Of a DNA stretch of 5,234 nucleotides, positions 1 to 5,234 are shown in pieces. The stretch's first letter is position 1, and the number at the start of each line of letters is the position of its first letter. The translations under genes and the position numbers were made by a program. The notes beneath the pieces were generated by a model that had not been told where the DNA came from, ran no database searches, and worked only from the letters and a program-made list of their open reading frames with translations. The stretch lies in contig CAMLJW010000383.1 of NCBI GenBank assembly GCA_946480485.1, positions 1-5,234 of the forward strand. Direction: 5' to 3'. Source of the stretch: an uncultured Streptomyces sp. (GTDB lineage Bacteria > Actinomycetota > Actinomycetes > Streptomycetales > Streptomycetaceae).

Positions 1-31
1 CGCTGGATCGTCACAGGCGCCGCACGCTGAC

Positions 32-47
32 CGTTTCACGTGAAACA
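32..47. other. parS: parS chromosome-partitioning site (ParB binding)
   Basis: The core GTTTCACGTGAAAC at 33-46 is a perfect 14-bp palindrome. With its flanks it matches the bacterial 16-bp parS consensus tGTTTCACGTGAAACa at 15 of 16 positions; only the first base is C instead of T. ParB loads at such sites and spreads, directing origin segregation. In Streptomyces, parS sites cluster around oriC, which fits the rpsF-ssb-rpsR-rplI neighbourhood. The site is intergenic, just beyond the rplI terminator. I saw no second copy of the palindrome in the window. ParB binding itself is inferred from the match. Confidence 0.9.
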
Positions 48-51
48 AGGC

Positions 52-87
52 CATGGGGGCCGCACCCGGAAGGGTGCGGCCCCCATG
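52..87 (-). terminator. Rho-independent-like terminator of the rpsF-rplI operon
   Basis: A perfect 16-bp inverted repeat (arms 52-67 and 72-87, loop GGAA on the plus strand) begins 27 nt after the rplI stop codon. Reading the minus strand, the stem is followed by GCCTTGTTTC, which is only moderately T-rich, as is common in high-GC actinomycetes. Part of that T-rich tail is the left half of the parS palindrome, so the two elements abut. The hairpin is also symmetric enough to stop transcription arriving from the other side. Confidence 0.85.
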
Positions 88-114
88 TGCTCACTGCGTC
101 AGCGAGCGCGGCTT

Positions 115-561
115 TCAGCCGGCGACGACCTCGAGGCTGACCTTGGCGGCAACCTCGGGGTGCAGACGCACGGACGTCTCGTGGGCGCCCAGCGTCTTGA
201 TCGGCGCACCGAGCTCGATGCGGCGCTTGTCGACCTCGGGACCACCGGCGGCCTTGATCGCGGAAGCGATGTCGGCCGGGGTGACGGAACCGAAGAGACG
301 ACCGGCGTCGCCGGAGCGGACGGCCAGACGGACCTTGACCGCCTCAAGCTGGCCCTTGATCTGGTTGGCCTGCTCGATGGTCTGGATCTCGTGGATCTTG
401 CGAGCACGACGGATCTGCTCGACGTCCTTCTCGCCACCCTTGGTCCAGCGGATAGCGAACTTCCGCGGGATCAGGTAGTTGCGAGCGTAACCGTCCTTGA
501 CGTCGACGACGTCGCCCGCGGCACCGAGGCCGGAGACCTCGTGGGTGAGGATGATCTTCAT
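115..561 (-). CDS. rplI: 50S ribosomal protein bL9
   Basis: The 148-residue product has the usual bacterial L9 length. It starts with [19 protein letters not shown] and carries the N-terminal signature around residues 13-40 ([20 protein letters not shown]). A long charged connecting helix follows (about residues 42-75), then the C-terminal globular domain with [12 protein letters not shown] (about 88-99). L9 binds 23S rRNA near the base of the L1 stalk and influences reading-frame maintenance. The ATG at 559-561 follows a GGAAGGGTGA-type ribosome-binding site in the 18-nt gap after rpsR, so the gene is clearly co-transcribed as the last of the operon. A strong hairpin follows the TGA stop. 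Nothing is missing or unusual. Confidence 0.97.
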   Translation of the reverse strand: MKIILTHEVSGLGAAGDVVDVKDGYARNYLIPRKFAIRWTKGGEKDVEQIRRARKIHEIQTIEQANQIKGQLEAVKVRLAVRSGDAGRLFGSVTPADIASAIKAAGGPEVDKRRIELGAPIKTLGAHETSVRLHPEVAAKVSLEVVAG

Positions 562-579
562 GTTTCGGTCACCCTTCCC

Positions 580-816
580 TTATCGCGCGGTGGAGGTGTA
601 GGGCAGCAGCGCCATCTCACGGCTGTTCTTGACGGCCGTGGCGACGTCACGCTGGTGCTGCGTGCAGTTGCCGGTCACGCGGCGGGCACGGATCTTGCCG
701 CGGTCGGAAATGAACTTCCGCAGCATGTTCGTGTCCTTGTAGTCCACGTACGTGACCTTGTCCTTGCAGAAAGCGCAGACCTTCTTCTTCGGCTTGCGCA
801 CAGGCGGCTTCGCCAT
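580..816 (-). CDS. rpsR: 30S ribosomal protein bS18, zinc-binding (C+) form
   Basis: The 78-residue basic protein begins [20 protein letters not shown]. It has the S18 core with [20 protein letters not shown] and the C-terminal [19 protein letters not shown]. In the 30S platform it partners with S6, whose gene lies in the same operon. Cys14, Cys17, Cys51 and His54 (CAFC plus GNCTQH) form a plausible zinc site, marking the C+ paralogue. Many actinomycetes also keep a cysteine-free S18 elsewhere, expressed under zinc limitation; that copy is not in this window. The ATG at 814-816 is preceded by AGGAGA, six bases upstream. The gap to ssb is 45 nt and the gap to rplI is 18 nt. Confidence 0.97.
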   Translation of the reverse strand: MAKPPVRKPKKKVCAFCKDKVTYVDYKDTNMLRKFISDRGKIRARRVTGNCTQHQRDVATAVKNSREMALLPYTSTAR

Positions 817-861
817 GGTGATTCTCCTGTGTGATCAAGAAGTATGGGTACAAACCCGCCC

Positions 862-1449
862 TTAGAAGGGGGGCTCGTCCGAGTAGCCGCCGCCGGAACC
901 GCCGGAGCTTCCGCCCCAGCCACCGCCGCCACCCTGCTGACCGCCGCCGGCCGGCGCGCCGGTCGCCCAGGGGTCGTCGGCGGGAGCGCCGCCGCCCTGC
1001 TGCTGACCGCCACCGGGGCCTCCGCCCCAGCCGCCGCCTTGCTGGCCGCCGCCACCGCCGCCGTAACCGCCTTGGCCACCTCGGCCGGTGGTCTTGGTGA
1101 CCTTCGCCGTGGCACTGCGAAGGCTCGCGCCGACCTCGTCGACGTCGAGCTCGTAGACCGTGCGCTTGACGCCCTCACGGTCCTCGTAGGACCGCTGCTT
1201 CAGTCGGCCCTGCACGATGACGCGCATGCCACGCTGAAGCGACTCAGCGACGTTCTCCGCCGCCTGACGCCAGACCGAGCAGGTCAGGAACAGGCTCTCG
1301 CCGTCCTTCCACTCGTTTGTCTGACGGTCGAAGGTGCGGGGGGTAGACGCGACACGGAACTTCGCGACCGCCGCACCGGAAGGGGTGAAGCGCAGCTCGG
1401 GGTCGTCGACAAGATTGCCGACGACCGTGATGACGGTCTCGCCTGCCAT
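862..1449 (-). CDS. ssb: Single-stranded DNA-binding protein SsbA
   Basis: The 195-residue protein has an N-terminal OB-fold of about 115 residues ([20 protein letters not shown] at the start; [25 protein letters not shown] near 59-83). A Gly/Gln-rich disordered linker follows (about 120-187, with runs of G and QQGGG). It ends in the acidic tip SDEPPF, the conserved docking peptide for replication and repair partners. It coats single-stranded DNA as a tetramer during replication, recombination and repair. Its place between rpsF and rpsR is the classic bacterial arrangement and couples SSB supply to ribosomal protein expression. The ATG at 1447-1449 has only a modest GAGAGG ribosome-binding site. 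The 78-nt gap to rpsF is the longest in the operon and could hold a separate ssb promoter, but I see no convincing -35/-10 pair there. Confidence 0.97.
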   Translation of the reverse strand: MAGETVITVVGNLVDDPELRFTPSGAAVAKFRVASTPRTFDRQTNEWKDGESLFLTCSVWRQAAENVAESLQRGMRVIVQGRLKQRSYEDREGVKRTVYELDVDEVGASLRSATAKVTKTTGRGGQGGYGGGGGGQQGGGWGGGPGGGQQQGGGAPADDPWATGAPAGGGQQGGGGGWGGSSGGSGGGYSDEPPF

Positions 1450-1527
1450 AGGGGAACCTCTCGGCGGGTTTGCTGCTGGCTGCTTGGTGCTGCTACTCGA
1501 TGCCCGAAATCAGCTGAGCGGGAGAAC

Positions 1528-1818
1528 TCAGTGCATCTCGGGGCGAAGGACCTTGGTCCGGAGGACCGACTCGTTCAGGTTCATCTGGCGGTCGAGCTCC
1601 TTGACGACCGCAGGCTCGGCCTGCAGGTCGATGACCGAGTAGATGCCCTCGGGCTTCTTCTTGATCTCATACGAGAGACGACGACGGCCCCAGGTGTCGA
1701 CCTTCTCGACCTTTCCGTTGCCCTCACGGACGACGGAGAGGAAGTTTTCGATCAGGGGAGCAACGGCGCGCTCCTCCAGATCGGGGTCGAGGATGACCAT
1801 CACCTCGTAATGACGCAT
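1528..1818 (-). CDS. rpsF: 30S ribosomal protein bS6
   Basis: The 96-residue S6 starts [19 protein letters not shown] and contains [21 protein letters not shown] (about 42-62) and [12 protein letters not shown] at the C-terminus. It forms the S6:S18 heterodimer on the 30S platform, and the S18 gene is two genes downstream. The open frame reaches back to 1911, but the 31 extra residues have no S6 character. The start at 1818 is set by a textbook AAGGAGGTG eight bases upstream (1827-1835). This is the promoter-proximal gene of the rpsF-ssb-rpsR-rplI unit. It diverges from the small membrane-protein gene at 2095. Confidence 0.97.
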   Translation of the reverse strand: MRHYEVMVILDPDLEERAVAPLIENFLSVVREGNGKVEKVDTWGRRRLSYEIKKKPEGIYSVIDLQAEPAVVKELDRQMNLNESVLRTKVLRPEMH

Positions 1819-1826
1819 GTGGAACC

Positions 1827-1835
1827 CACCTCCTT
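1827..1835 (-). promoter_or_regulatory. Ribosome-binding site that fixes the rpsF start
   Basis: On the minus strand this reads AAGGAGGTG, fully complementary to the anti-Shine-Dalgarno region, with an 8-nt spacer to ATG at 1818. It decides the start against the longer open frame that would begin at 1911. Confidence 0.9.
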
Positions 1836-1983
1836 CGGACTCAGCGGCCACGGTCGTTCCGTGGCAGGAGGGTTGTGATGCGTACGCAACGGTATCGGGC
1901 GCCACTGACAATCGGGCCGCCGCCCAGCGGACTGAGCGGGGCGGTCATACCGTGGCCTGGGCAGACACCGATGCAGACGCTAC

Positions 1984-2013
1984 AGACTACCCGCACACGT
2001 GCTTCCAGTTGAA
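1984..2013 (-). promoter_or_regulatory. Candidate promoter for the rpsF operon
   Basis: The minus strand shows TTCAAC (2013-2008) and TAGTCT (1989-1984) with an 18-bp spacer. This is a weak -35 with a TAGxxT-type -10, as often seen in Streptomyces. The resulting leader before rpsF would be about 160 nt. An alternative pair, TTGACG (2035-2030) with TCAACT (2012-2007) and a 17-bp spacer, has a better -35 but a poorer -10. Either would place the promoter in the divergent spacer. The choice is inference from consensus only. Confidence 0.35.
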
Positions 2014-2017
2014 ATCC

Positions 2018-2056
2018 GACGGTGCGGACCGTCAATCTGTACACATCGGGTGTGTA
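2018..2056. repeat. Two inverted repeats in the divergent promoter region
   Basis: The first dyad is GACGGT-GCGG-ACCGTC (2018-2033) and the second is TACACA-TCGGG-TGTGTA (2040-2056); both have perfect 6-bp arms. Their centres are about 22 bp apart, close to two helical turns. The second overlaps the presumed -35 of the plus-strand gene. The first lies beside the candidate -35 elements of the minus-strand operon. They may be operators for one or two regulators, but no regulator is identifiable here. Confidence 0.5.
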
Positions 2057-2068
2057 TGGCGCTACGAT
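2040..2068 (+). promoter_or_regulatory. Candidate promoter for the small membrane-protein gene
   Basis: TACACA (2040-2045) and TACGAT (2063-2068) are separated by 17 bp, each matching the sigma70/HrdB consensus at 4 of 6 positions. Transcription would start near 2075, only about 20 nt before the ATG at 2095. That leaves just enough room for the AGGAGGTG ribosome-binding site at 2083-2090. Confidence 0.45.
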
Positions 2069-2094
2069 GCGCCGTCTTCCGCAGGAGGTGCCCC

Positions 2095-2412
2095 ATGGCA
2101 CAGACGTTGCGACCCACCAACACCGCCGGATCGCTGTTCGCCACCGATCACAAGCGTCACCCGCTCCAGGACATCCTGCTCGCGGTGACACTGGTGCTCG
2201 GAGCGACGGCCTTCATCACGGCGATGTTCCACGACCTTCATCTGATCAGCTCATGGACGGGGCTGGCGGGGATCGTCACCGGGGCGGGCGGACAGTTCGT
2301 ATCCGAGACGACCCGGGAGCGCTTCGGGCTGATCCTGGGTCTCGGTGCGGCGGGCGTCGGCTTCTTCCTCGGCATGGCGCACGGCGGCCTGTTCGGCGGC
2401 GTCATCGGCTGA
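2095..2412 (+). CDS. Small integral membrane protein of unknown function
   Basis: I do not recognise a named family. The product has 105 residues. A short polar N-terminus (MAQTLRPTNTAGSLFATDHK) is followed by a hydrophobic helix at about 26-45 (DILLAVTLVLGATAFITAMF). A Gly-rich, weakly hydrophobic stretch lies at 54-68, then a short charged loop (SETTRERF, 70-77), and a glycine-rich hydrophobic end at 79-105. Two or three membrane passes are likely, with no cleavable signal peptide. The start at 2095 follows a perfect AGGAGGTG (2083-2090); the open frame reaches back to 1999, but that extension lacks a ribosome-binding site and membrane character. It is the first plus-strand gene, 118 bp ahead of femX, so a membrane or envelope role is possible but only suggested by context. 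Confidence 0.85.
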   Translation: MAQTLRPTNTAGSLFATDHKRHPLQDILLAVTLVLGATAFITAMFHDLHLISSWTGLAGIVTGAGGQFVSETTRERFGLILGLGAAGVGFFLGMAHGGLFGGVIG

Positions 2413-2433
2413 CCACCTCCGCGAGGAGGATGT

Positions 2434-2466
2434 ATGGCCAAACGGGGCGCTCCCAGAGCGCAGTAG
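2434..2466 (+). CDS. Possible 10-codon leader ORF upstream of femX
   Basis: ATG at 2434 follows GAGGAGG (2423-2429) with a 4-nt spacer and encodes MAKRGAPRAQ, ending at TAG 2464-2466. The ribosome-binding sequence is as strong as that of real genes nearby yet serves no annotated gene. The stop codon runs into the 5' arm of a stable hairpin (2466-2489). This could be a translated leader that controls femX, or a chance purine run. A second ATG at 2430 opens a 34-codon frame whose stop overlaps the femX start (ATGA at 2531-2534), but it abuts the ribosome-binding sequence with no spacer. Confidence 0.3.
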   Translation: MAKRGAPRAQ

Positions 2467-2489
2467 GCTTCGGCGCGAGAGCCGGAGCC
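2466..2489 (+). promoter_or_regulatory. Hairpin in the femX 5' spacer
   Basis: GGCTTCGGC (2466-2474) pairs with GCCGGAGCC (2481-2489) over 9 bp, one pair being G-U in RNA, with a GCGAGA loop. A smaller hairpin GCGCT/AGCGC (2447-2451 with 2457-2461) precedes it. No run of T follows, so it is not a standard intrinsic terminator. It may weakly attenuate read-through from the upstream membrane-protein gene into femX, or stabilise the leader. Function is inferred. Confidence 0.4.
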
Positions 2490-2530
2490 CCTGTTCCCAT
2501 GGGGACACACCAGCCCGAGGAGCGCCCCGA

Positions 2531-3652
2531 ATGAGCCTGACCCTGAGGACCATCAGTCGAGAGCAGCATCTGGCATACATCCAGAGCCTGCCCGCGGCGA
2601 GCCACATGCAGGTCCCGGCCTGGGCAGACGTCAAGGCGGAGTGGCGCTCCGAAAATCTCGGCTGGTTCGACGACAGGACGGGCGAGATGGTCGGGGCGGG
2701 CCTCGTGCTGTACCGGCAGCTACCCAAGATCAAGCGCTATCTGGCGTATCTGCCCGAGGGGCCGGTCATCAACTGGTTCGCGCCGAATCTGACCGACTGG
2801 CTGGATCCGATGCTCGCGCACCTCAAGCAGCAGGGTGCCTTCTCAGTGAAGATGGGTCCGCCGGTGATCATCCGGCGTTGGGAGGCCGCGTCGATCAAGA
2901 AAGGCATCCAGGACCTGGACGTGAAGCGCCTGCGCGACATCGAGGCGGACTTCATCGAGCCGCGCGCCTTCGAGGTCGCGGACAGGTTGCGCCGCATGGG
3001 CTGGCAGCAGGGTGAGGACGGCGGGGCCGGCTTCGGCGACGTACAGCCCCGTTACGTCTATCAAGTGCCGCTCGCGAACCGCTCGCTGGAGGATGTCCAC
3101 AAGGGTTTCAACCAGCTGTGGCGGCGCAACATCAAGAAGGCTGAGAAGGCGGGTGTCGAAGTCGTCCAGGGCGGCTACCAGGATCTGGAGGAGTGGCAGC
3201 GCCTCTATGAGATCACGGCCGCGCGCGATCACTTCCGGCCCCGCCCGCTCTCGTACTTCCAGCGCATGTGGACGGCCCTCAACACCGAGGACCCCAATCG
3301 CATGCGGCTCTACTTCGCCCGGCTCAATGGTGTGAACCTGTCGGCCGCGACGATGCTGGTCGTTGGTGGGCACGTCTGGTACTCGTACGGCGCATCGGAC
3401 AACATCGGGCGTGAGTTCCGGCCCTCGAACGCGATGCAGTGGCGGATGCTGCGCGATGCATACGCCCTGGGCGCGACCGTCTATGACCTGCGGGGCATCT
3501 CCGACTCGCTGGACGAGACGGACCATCTCTTCGGCCTGATCCAGTTCAAGGTGGGCACGGGCGGGCAGGCCGCCGAGTACCTAGGCGAGTGGGACTTCCC
3601 GCTCAACAAGCTGCTCCACAAGGCCCTCGACATTTACATGTCGCGCCGCTGA
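2531..3652 (+). CDS. femX: FemX-like peptidoglycan branch aminoacyltransferase
   Basis: The 373-residue protein belongs to the FemABX family (tandem GNAT folds), which transfers an amino acid from aminoacyl-tRNA to the side chain of the third stem-peptide residue of peptidoglycan precursors. In Streptomyces, FemX adds the glycine branch on LL-diaminopimelate. Visible family segments are HMQVPAWADVKAEW (25-38), YLPEGPVINWF (73-83), LWRRNIKKAEKAGVEV (197-211), TAARDHFRPRPLSYFQRMW (229-247), YDLRGI (318-323) and FKVGTGGQAAEYLGEWDFPL (339-358). I see no inserted coiled-coil arm like that of staphylococcal FemA, and no signal peptide, so it should act at the inner membrane face on a lipid-linked precursor. 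The start at 2531 has GAGGAG eight bases upstream (2517-2522); the open frame extends to 2345, but those residues are the shadow of the preceding gene. The racemase-like gene follows after 65 nt and is probably co-transcribed. Confidence 0.88.
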   Translation: MSLTLRTISREQHLAYIQSLPAASHMQVPAWADVKAEWRSENLGWFDDRTGEMVGAGLVLYRQLPKIKRYLAYLPEGPVINWFAPNLTDWLDPMLAHLKQQGAFSVKMGPPVIIRRWEAASIKKGIQDLDVKRLRDIEADFIEPRAFEVADRLRRMGWQQGEDGGAGFGDVQPRYVYQVPLANRSLEDVHKGFNQLWRRNIKKAEKAGVEVVQGGYQDLEEWQRLYEITAARDHFRPRPLSYFQRMWTALNTEDPNRMRLYFARLNGVNLSAATMLVVGGHVWYSYGASDNIGREFRPSNAMQWRMLRDAYALGATVYDLRGISDSLDETDHLFGLIQFKVGTGGQAAEYLGEWDFPLNKLLHKALDIYMSRR

Positions 3653-3717
3653 TTCCCCAGAATGTGCCCTCATACCACTGATACACCGCAGCCACGAGAA
3701 AGGTTCCAGGTCCGGCC

Positions 3718-4749
3718 ATGGCGCTCACGCTCTACGTCGACACCGCGCGCTGGCGGGCGCATCACAAACGGGTGTCCGAGCAGTTCCCTGGGCTCGTCCC
3801 CGTCTGCAAGGGCAATGGCTACGGCTTCGGCCACGAGCGGCTGGCGGACGAGGCCACGTGCCTGGGCTCGGACGTCCTGGCTGTCGGCACGACGTACGAG
3901 GCCGCGCGGATCAAGGACTGGTTCGGCGGCGACCTGCTGGTGCTGACGCCATTCCGGCGGGGCGAGGAGCCCGTGCCGCTGCCCGACCGCGTTATTCGCT
4001 CCGTGTCGTCGGTCGACGGGGTGTACGGCCTCGTTGGCGCCCGTGTCGTCATCGAGGTGATGTCCTCGATGAAGCGGCACGGTGTAACCCAACAGGACCT
4101 GCTGCAGCTCCACGCCGCCATAGAGAACGTGCGGCTCGAGGGTTTCGCGATCCACCTGCCGCTGGACCGTACCGACGGCTCGGACGCTGTCGATGAGGTC
4201 ATCGGCTGGATGGACCGGCTGCGCGCGGCACGACTGCCGTTGCACACCATGTTCGTCAGCCATCTGAATGCCGAGGAACTGGTCCGGCTGCGGCAGCAGT
4301 TCCCTCAGACCCGCTTCCGCGCCCGCGTGGGTACGCGGCTGTGGTTGGGTGACCACGAGGCGACGGAGTACCGCGGTGCCGTCCTGGACGTCACGCGGGT
4401 CGCCAAGGGCGACCGCTTCGGCTACCGGCAGCAGAAGGCGGCCTCGGACGGCTATCTGGTCGTCGTGGCGGGCGGCACGTCGCATGGGGTGGGCCTGGAG
4501 GCCCCGAAAGCGCTGCACGGCGTCATGCCGCGCGCCAAGGGAGTCGCTCGTGCTGGCCTCGCCACGGTGAATCGGAACCTTTCTCCGTTCGTGTGGGACG
4601 GCAAGCAGCGTTGGTTCGCGGAACCCCCGCACATGCAGGTGTCGATCCTTTTCGTACCGGCGGACGCGTCGGAGCCGAAGGTCGGTGAGGAGCTGGTGGC
4701 CCATCTGCGGCACACCACCACGCAGTTCGACCGGATCGTCGAGCGCTGA
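3718..4749 (+). CDS. Alanine-racemase-fold PLP protein, atypical
   Basis: The 343-residue protein has the alanine racemase TIM-barrel N-terminal domain. VCKGNGYGFG (29-38) carries the PLP-binding Lys31 and Tyr35, matching the VVKANAYGHG motif. SSMKRHGV (116-123) keeps the arginine of MGRxGV at Arg120. RARVGTRLWLG (201-211) keeps the arginine that faces the PLP ring nitrogen (Arg203). The beta-domain is short and divergent. Where classical racemases have GYxDGxxR with the second catalytic tyrosine, this protein reads VAGGTSHGVGLE (250-261), with no tyrosine. The MDQ-type motif is likewise replaced, by PPHMQVSILF. The family's usual length is about 370-390 residues. It may be a non-canonical racemase, an amino-acid PLP enzyme, or a non-catalytic relative serving cell-wall synthesis beside femX; I would not equate it with the housekeeping alr. 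The ribosome-binding site is weak (CCAGG, about 8 nt upstream). Confidence 0.82.
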   Translation: MALTLYVDTARWRAHHKRVSEQFPGLVPVCKGNGYGFGHERLADEATCLGSDVLAVGTTYEAARIKDWFGGDLLVLTPFRRGEEPVPLPDRVIRSVSSVDGVYGLVGARVVIEVMSSMKRHGVTQQDLLQLHAAIENVRLEGFAIHLPLDRTDGSDAVDEVIGWMDRLRAARLPLHTMFVSHLNAEELVRLRQQFPQTRFRARVGTRLWLGDHEATEYRGAVLDVTRVAKGDRFGYRQQKAASDGYLVVVAGGTSHGVGLEAPKALHGVMPRAKGVARAGLATVNRNLSPFVWDGKQRWFAEPPHMQVSILFVPADASEPKVGEELVAHLRHTTTQFDRIVER

Positions 4750-4768
4750 CCTCTCGAACCACAGCAGG

Positions 4769-4800
4769 AGGCCGTACACGGGGTTCGTGTACGGCCTTTT
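4769..4800 (+). terminator. Rho-independent terminator between convergent genes
   Basis: AGGCCGTACACG (4769-4780) and CGTGTACGGCCT (4786-4797) form a perfect 12-bp stem with a GGGTT loop. The stem runs into TTTT (4797-4800), 19 nt after the racemase-like stop codon. The convergent minus-strand gene stops at 4812, so the hairpin can serve both directions, although the T-run favours the plus strand. Confidence 0.9.
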
Positions 4801-4811
4801 GCGTGGCTTCC

Positions 4812-5234
<423 letters not shown>

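Noticed and set aside
1..31. End of a further gene at the left edge
   Set aside because: Too short to support any coding call; it may be the spacer before the next gene of the region.
40..834. A 264-codon plus-strand frame over rplI and rpsR
   Set aside because: It is antisense to two ribosomal protein genes with clear starts, ribosome-binding sites and family motifs, and its translation is Asp/Leu/Gly-rich shadow sequence.
870..1090. Repetitive GC-rich tract that might be a tandem repeat or mobile-element scar
   Set aside because: It encodes the Gly/Gln-rich flexible linker of SSB, normal for Streptomyces SsbA, with no exact repeat unit.
1450..1527. Separate ssb promoter in the gap after rpsF
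   Set aside because: Biologically plausible, but no -35/-10 pair with acceptable spacing stands out, so it is not listed.
844..1878. A 344-codon plus-strand open frame across ssb and rpsF
   Set aside because: It is antisense to two unmistakable genes, has an Ala/Arg/Leu-rich low-complexity translation and no ribosome-binding site; long shadow frames are expected in high-GC DNA.
1819..1911. N-terminal extension of rpsF by 31 codons
   Set aside because: The strong AAGGAGGTG at 1827-1835 and the canonical S6 start [10 protein letters not shown] place the start at 1818.
2413..2530. T-box or known riboswitch upstream of femX
   Set aside because: I could find no T-box antiterminator sequence or recognisable riboswitch core; only simple hairpins are visible.

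Overview
The window looks like core chromosome of a Streptomyces-type actinomycete. It has high G+C, strong G/C preference at third codon positions, and ribosomal proteins, an SSB and a FemX that read like the Streptomyces versions. The order rpsF-ssb-rpsR-rplI next to femX is one I know from the oriC-proximal part of Streptomyces chromosomes (recalled, not searched). A near-perfect parS site at 32-47 supports an origin-proximal position.

Left part, minus strand (about 1818 down to 52): rpsF, ssb, rpsR and rplI are read right to left as one transcription unit. It ends in a perfect 16-bp hairpin at 52-87. The parS palindrome lies just beyond the hairpin and supplies part of its U-rich tail.

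Middle: a 276-bp divergent spacer (1819-2094) separates the ribosomal operon from three plus-strand genes and carries two inverted repeats at the presumed promoters. The first plus-strand gene encodes a 105-residue membrane protein of unknown function. After a structured 118-bp spacer comes femX, the peptidoglycan cross-bridge aminoacyltransferase. Then follows an alanine-racemase-fold protein that keeps the PLP lysine but seems to lack the second catalytic tyrosine. The group ends at a 12-bp hairpin followed by TTTT (4769-4800). FemX and the racemase-like enzyme suggest a small cell-wall precursor module beside the replication/translation operon.

Right edge, minus strand (5234 to 4812): an open frame enters from outside the window and converges on the same hairpin. 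Its first 51 visible residues are unmistakably UDP-galactopyranose mutase. Exactly after a Gly-Tyr pair it changes, in frame, into a membrane segment with an acidic tail resembling the C-terminus of a polytopic membrane protein (GT87-like). This chimera is the most unusual thing in the window. It could be a deletion/recombination scar, a novel fusion gene or an assembly artefact.

I found no IS element, CRISPR array, tRNA or rRNA.
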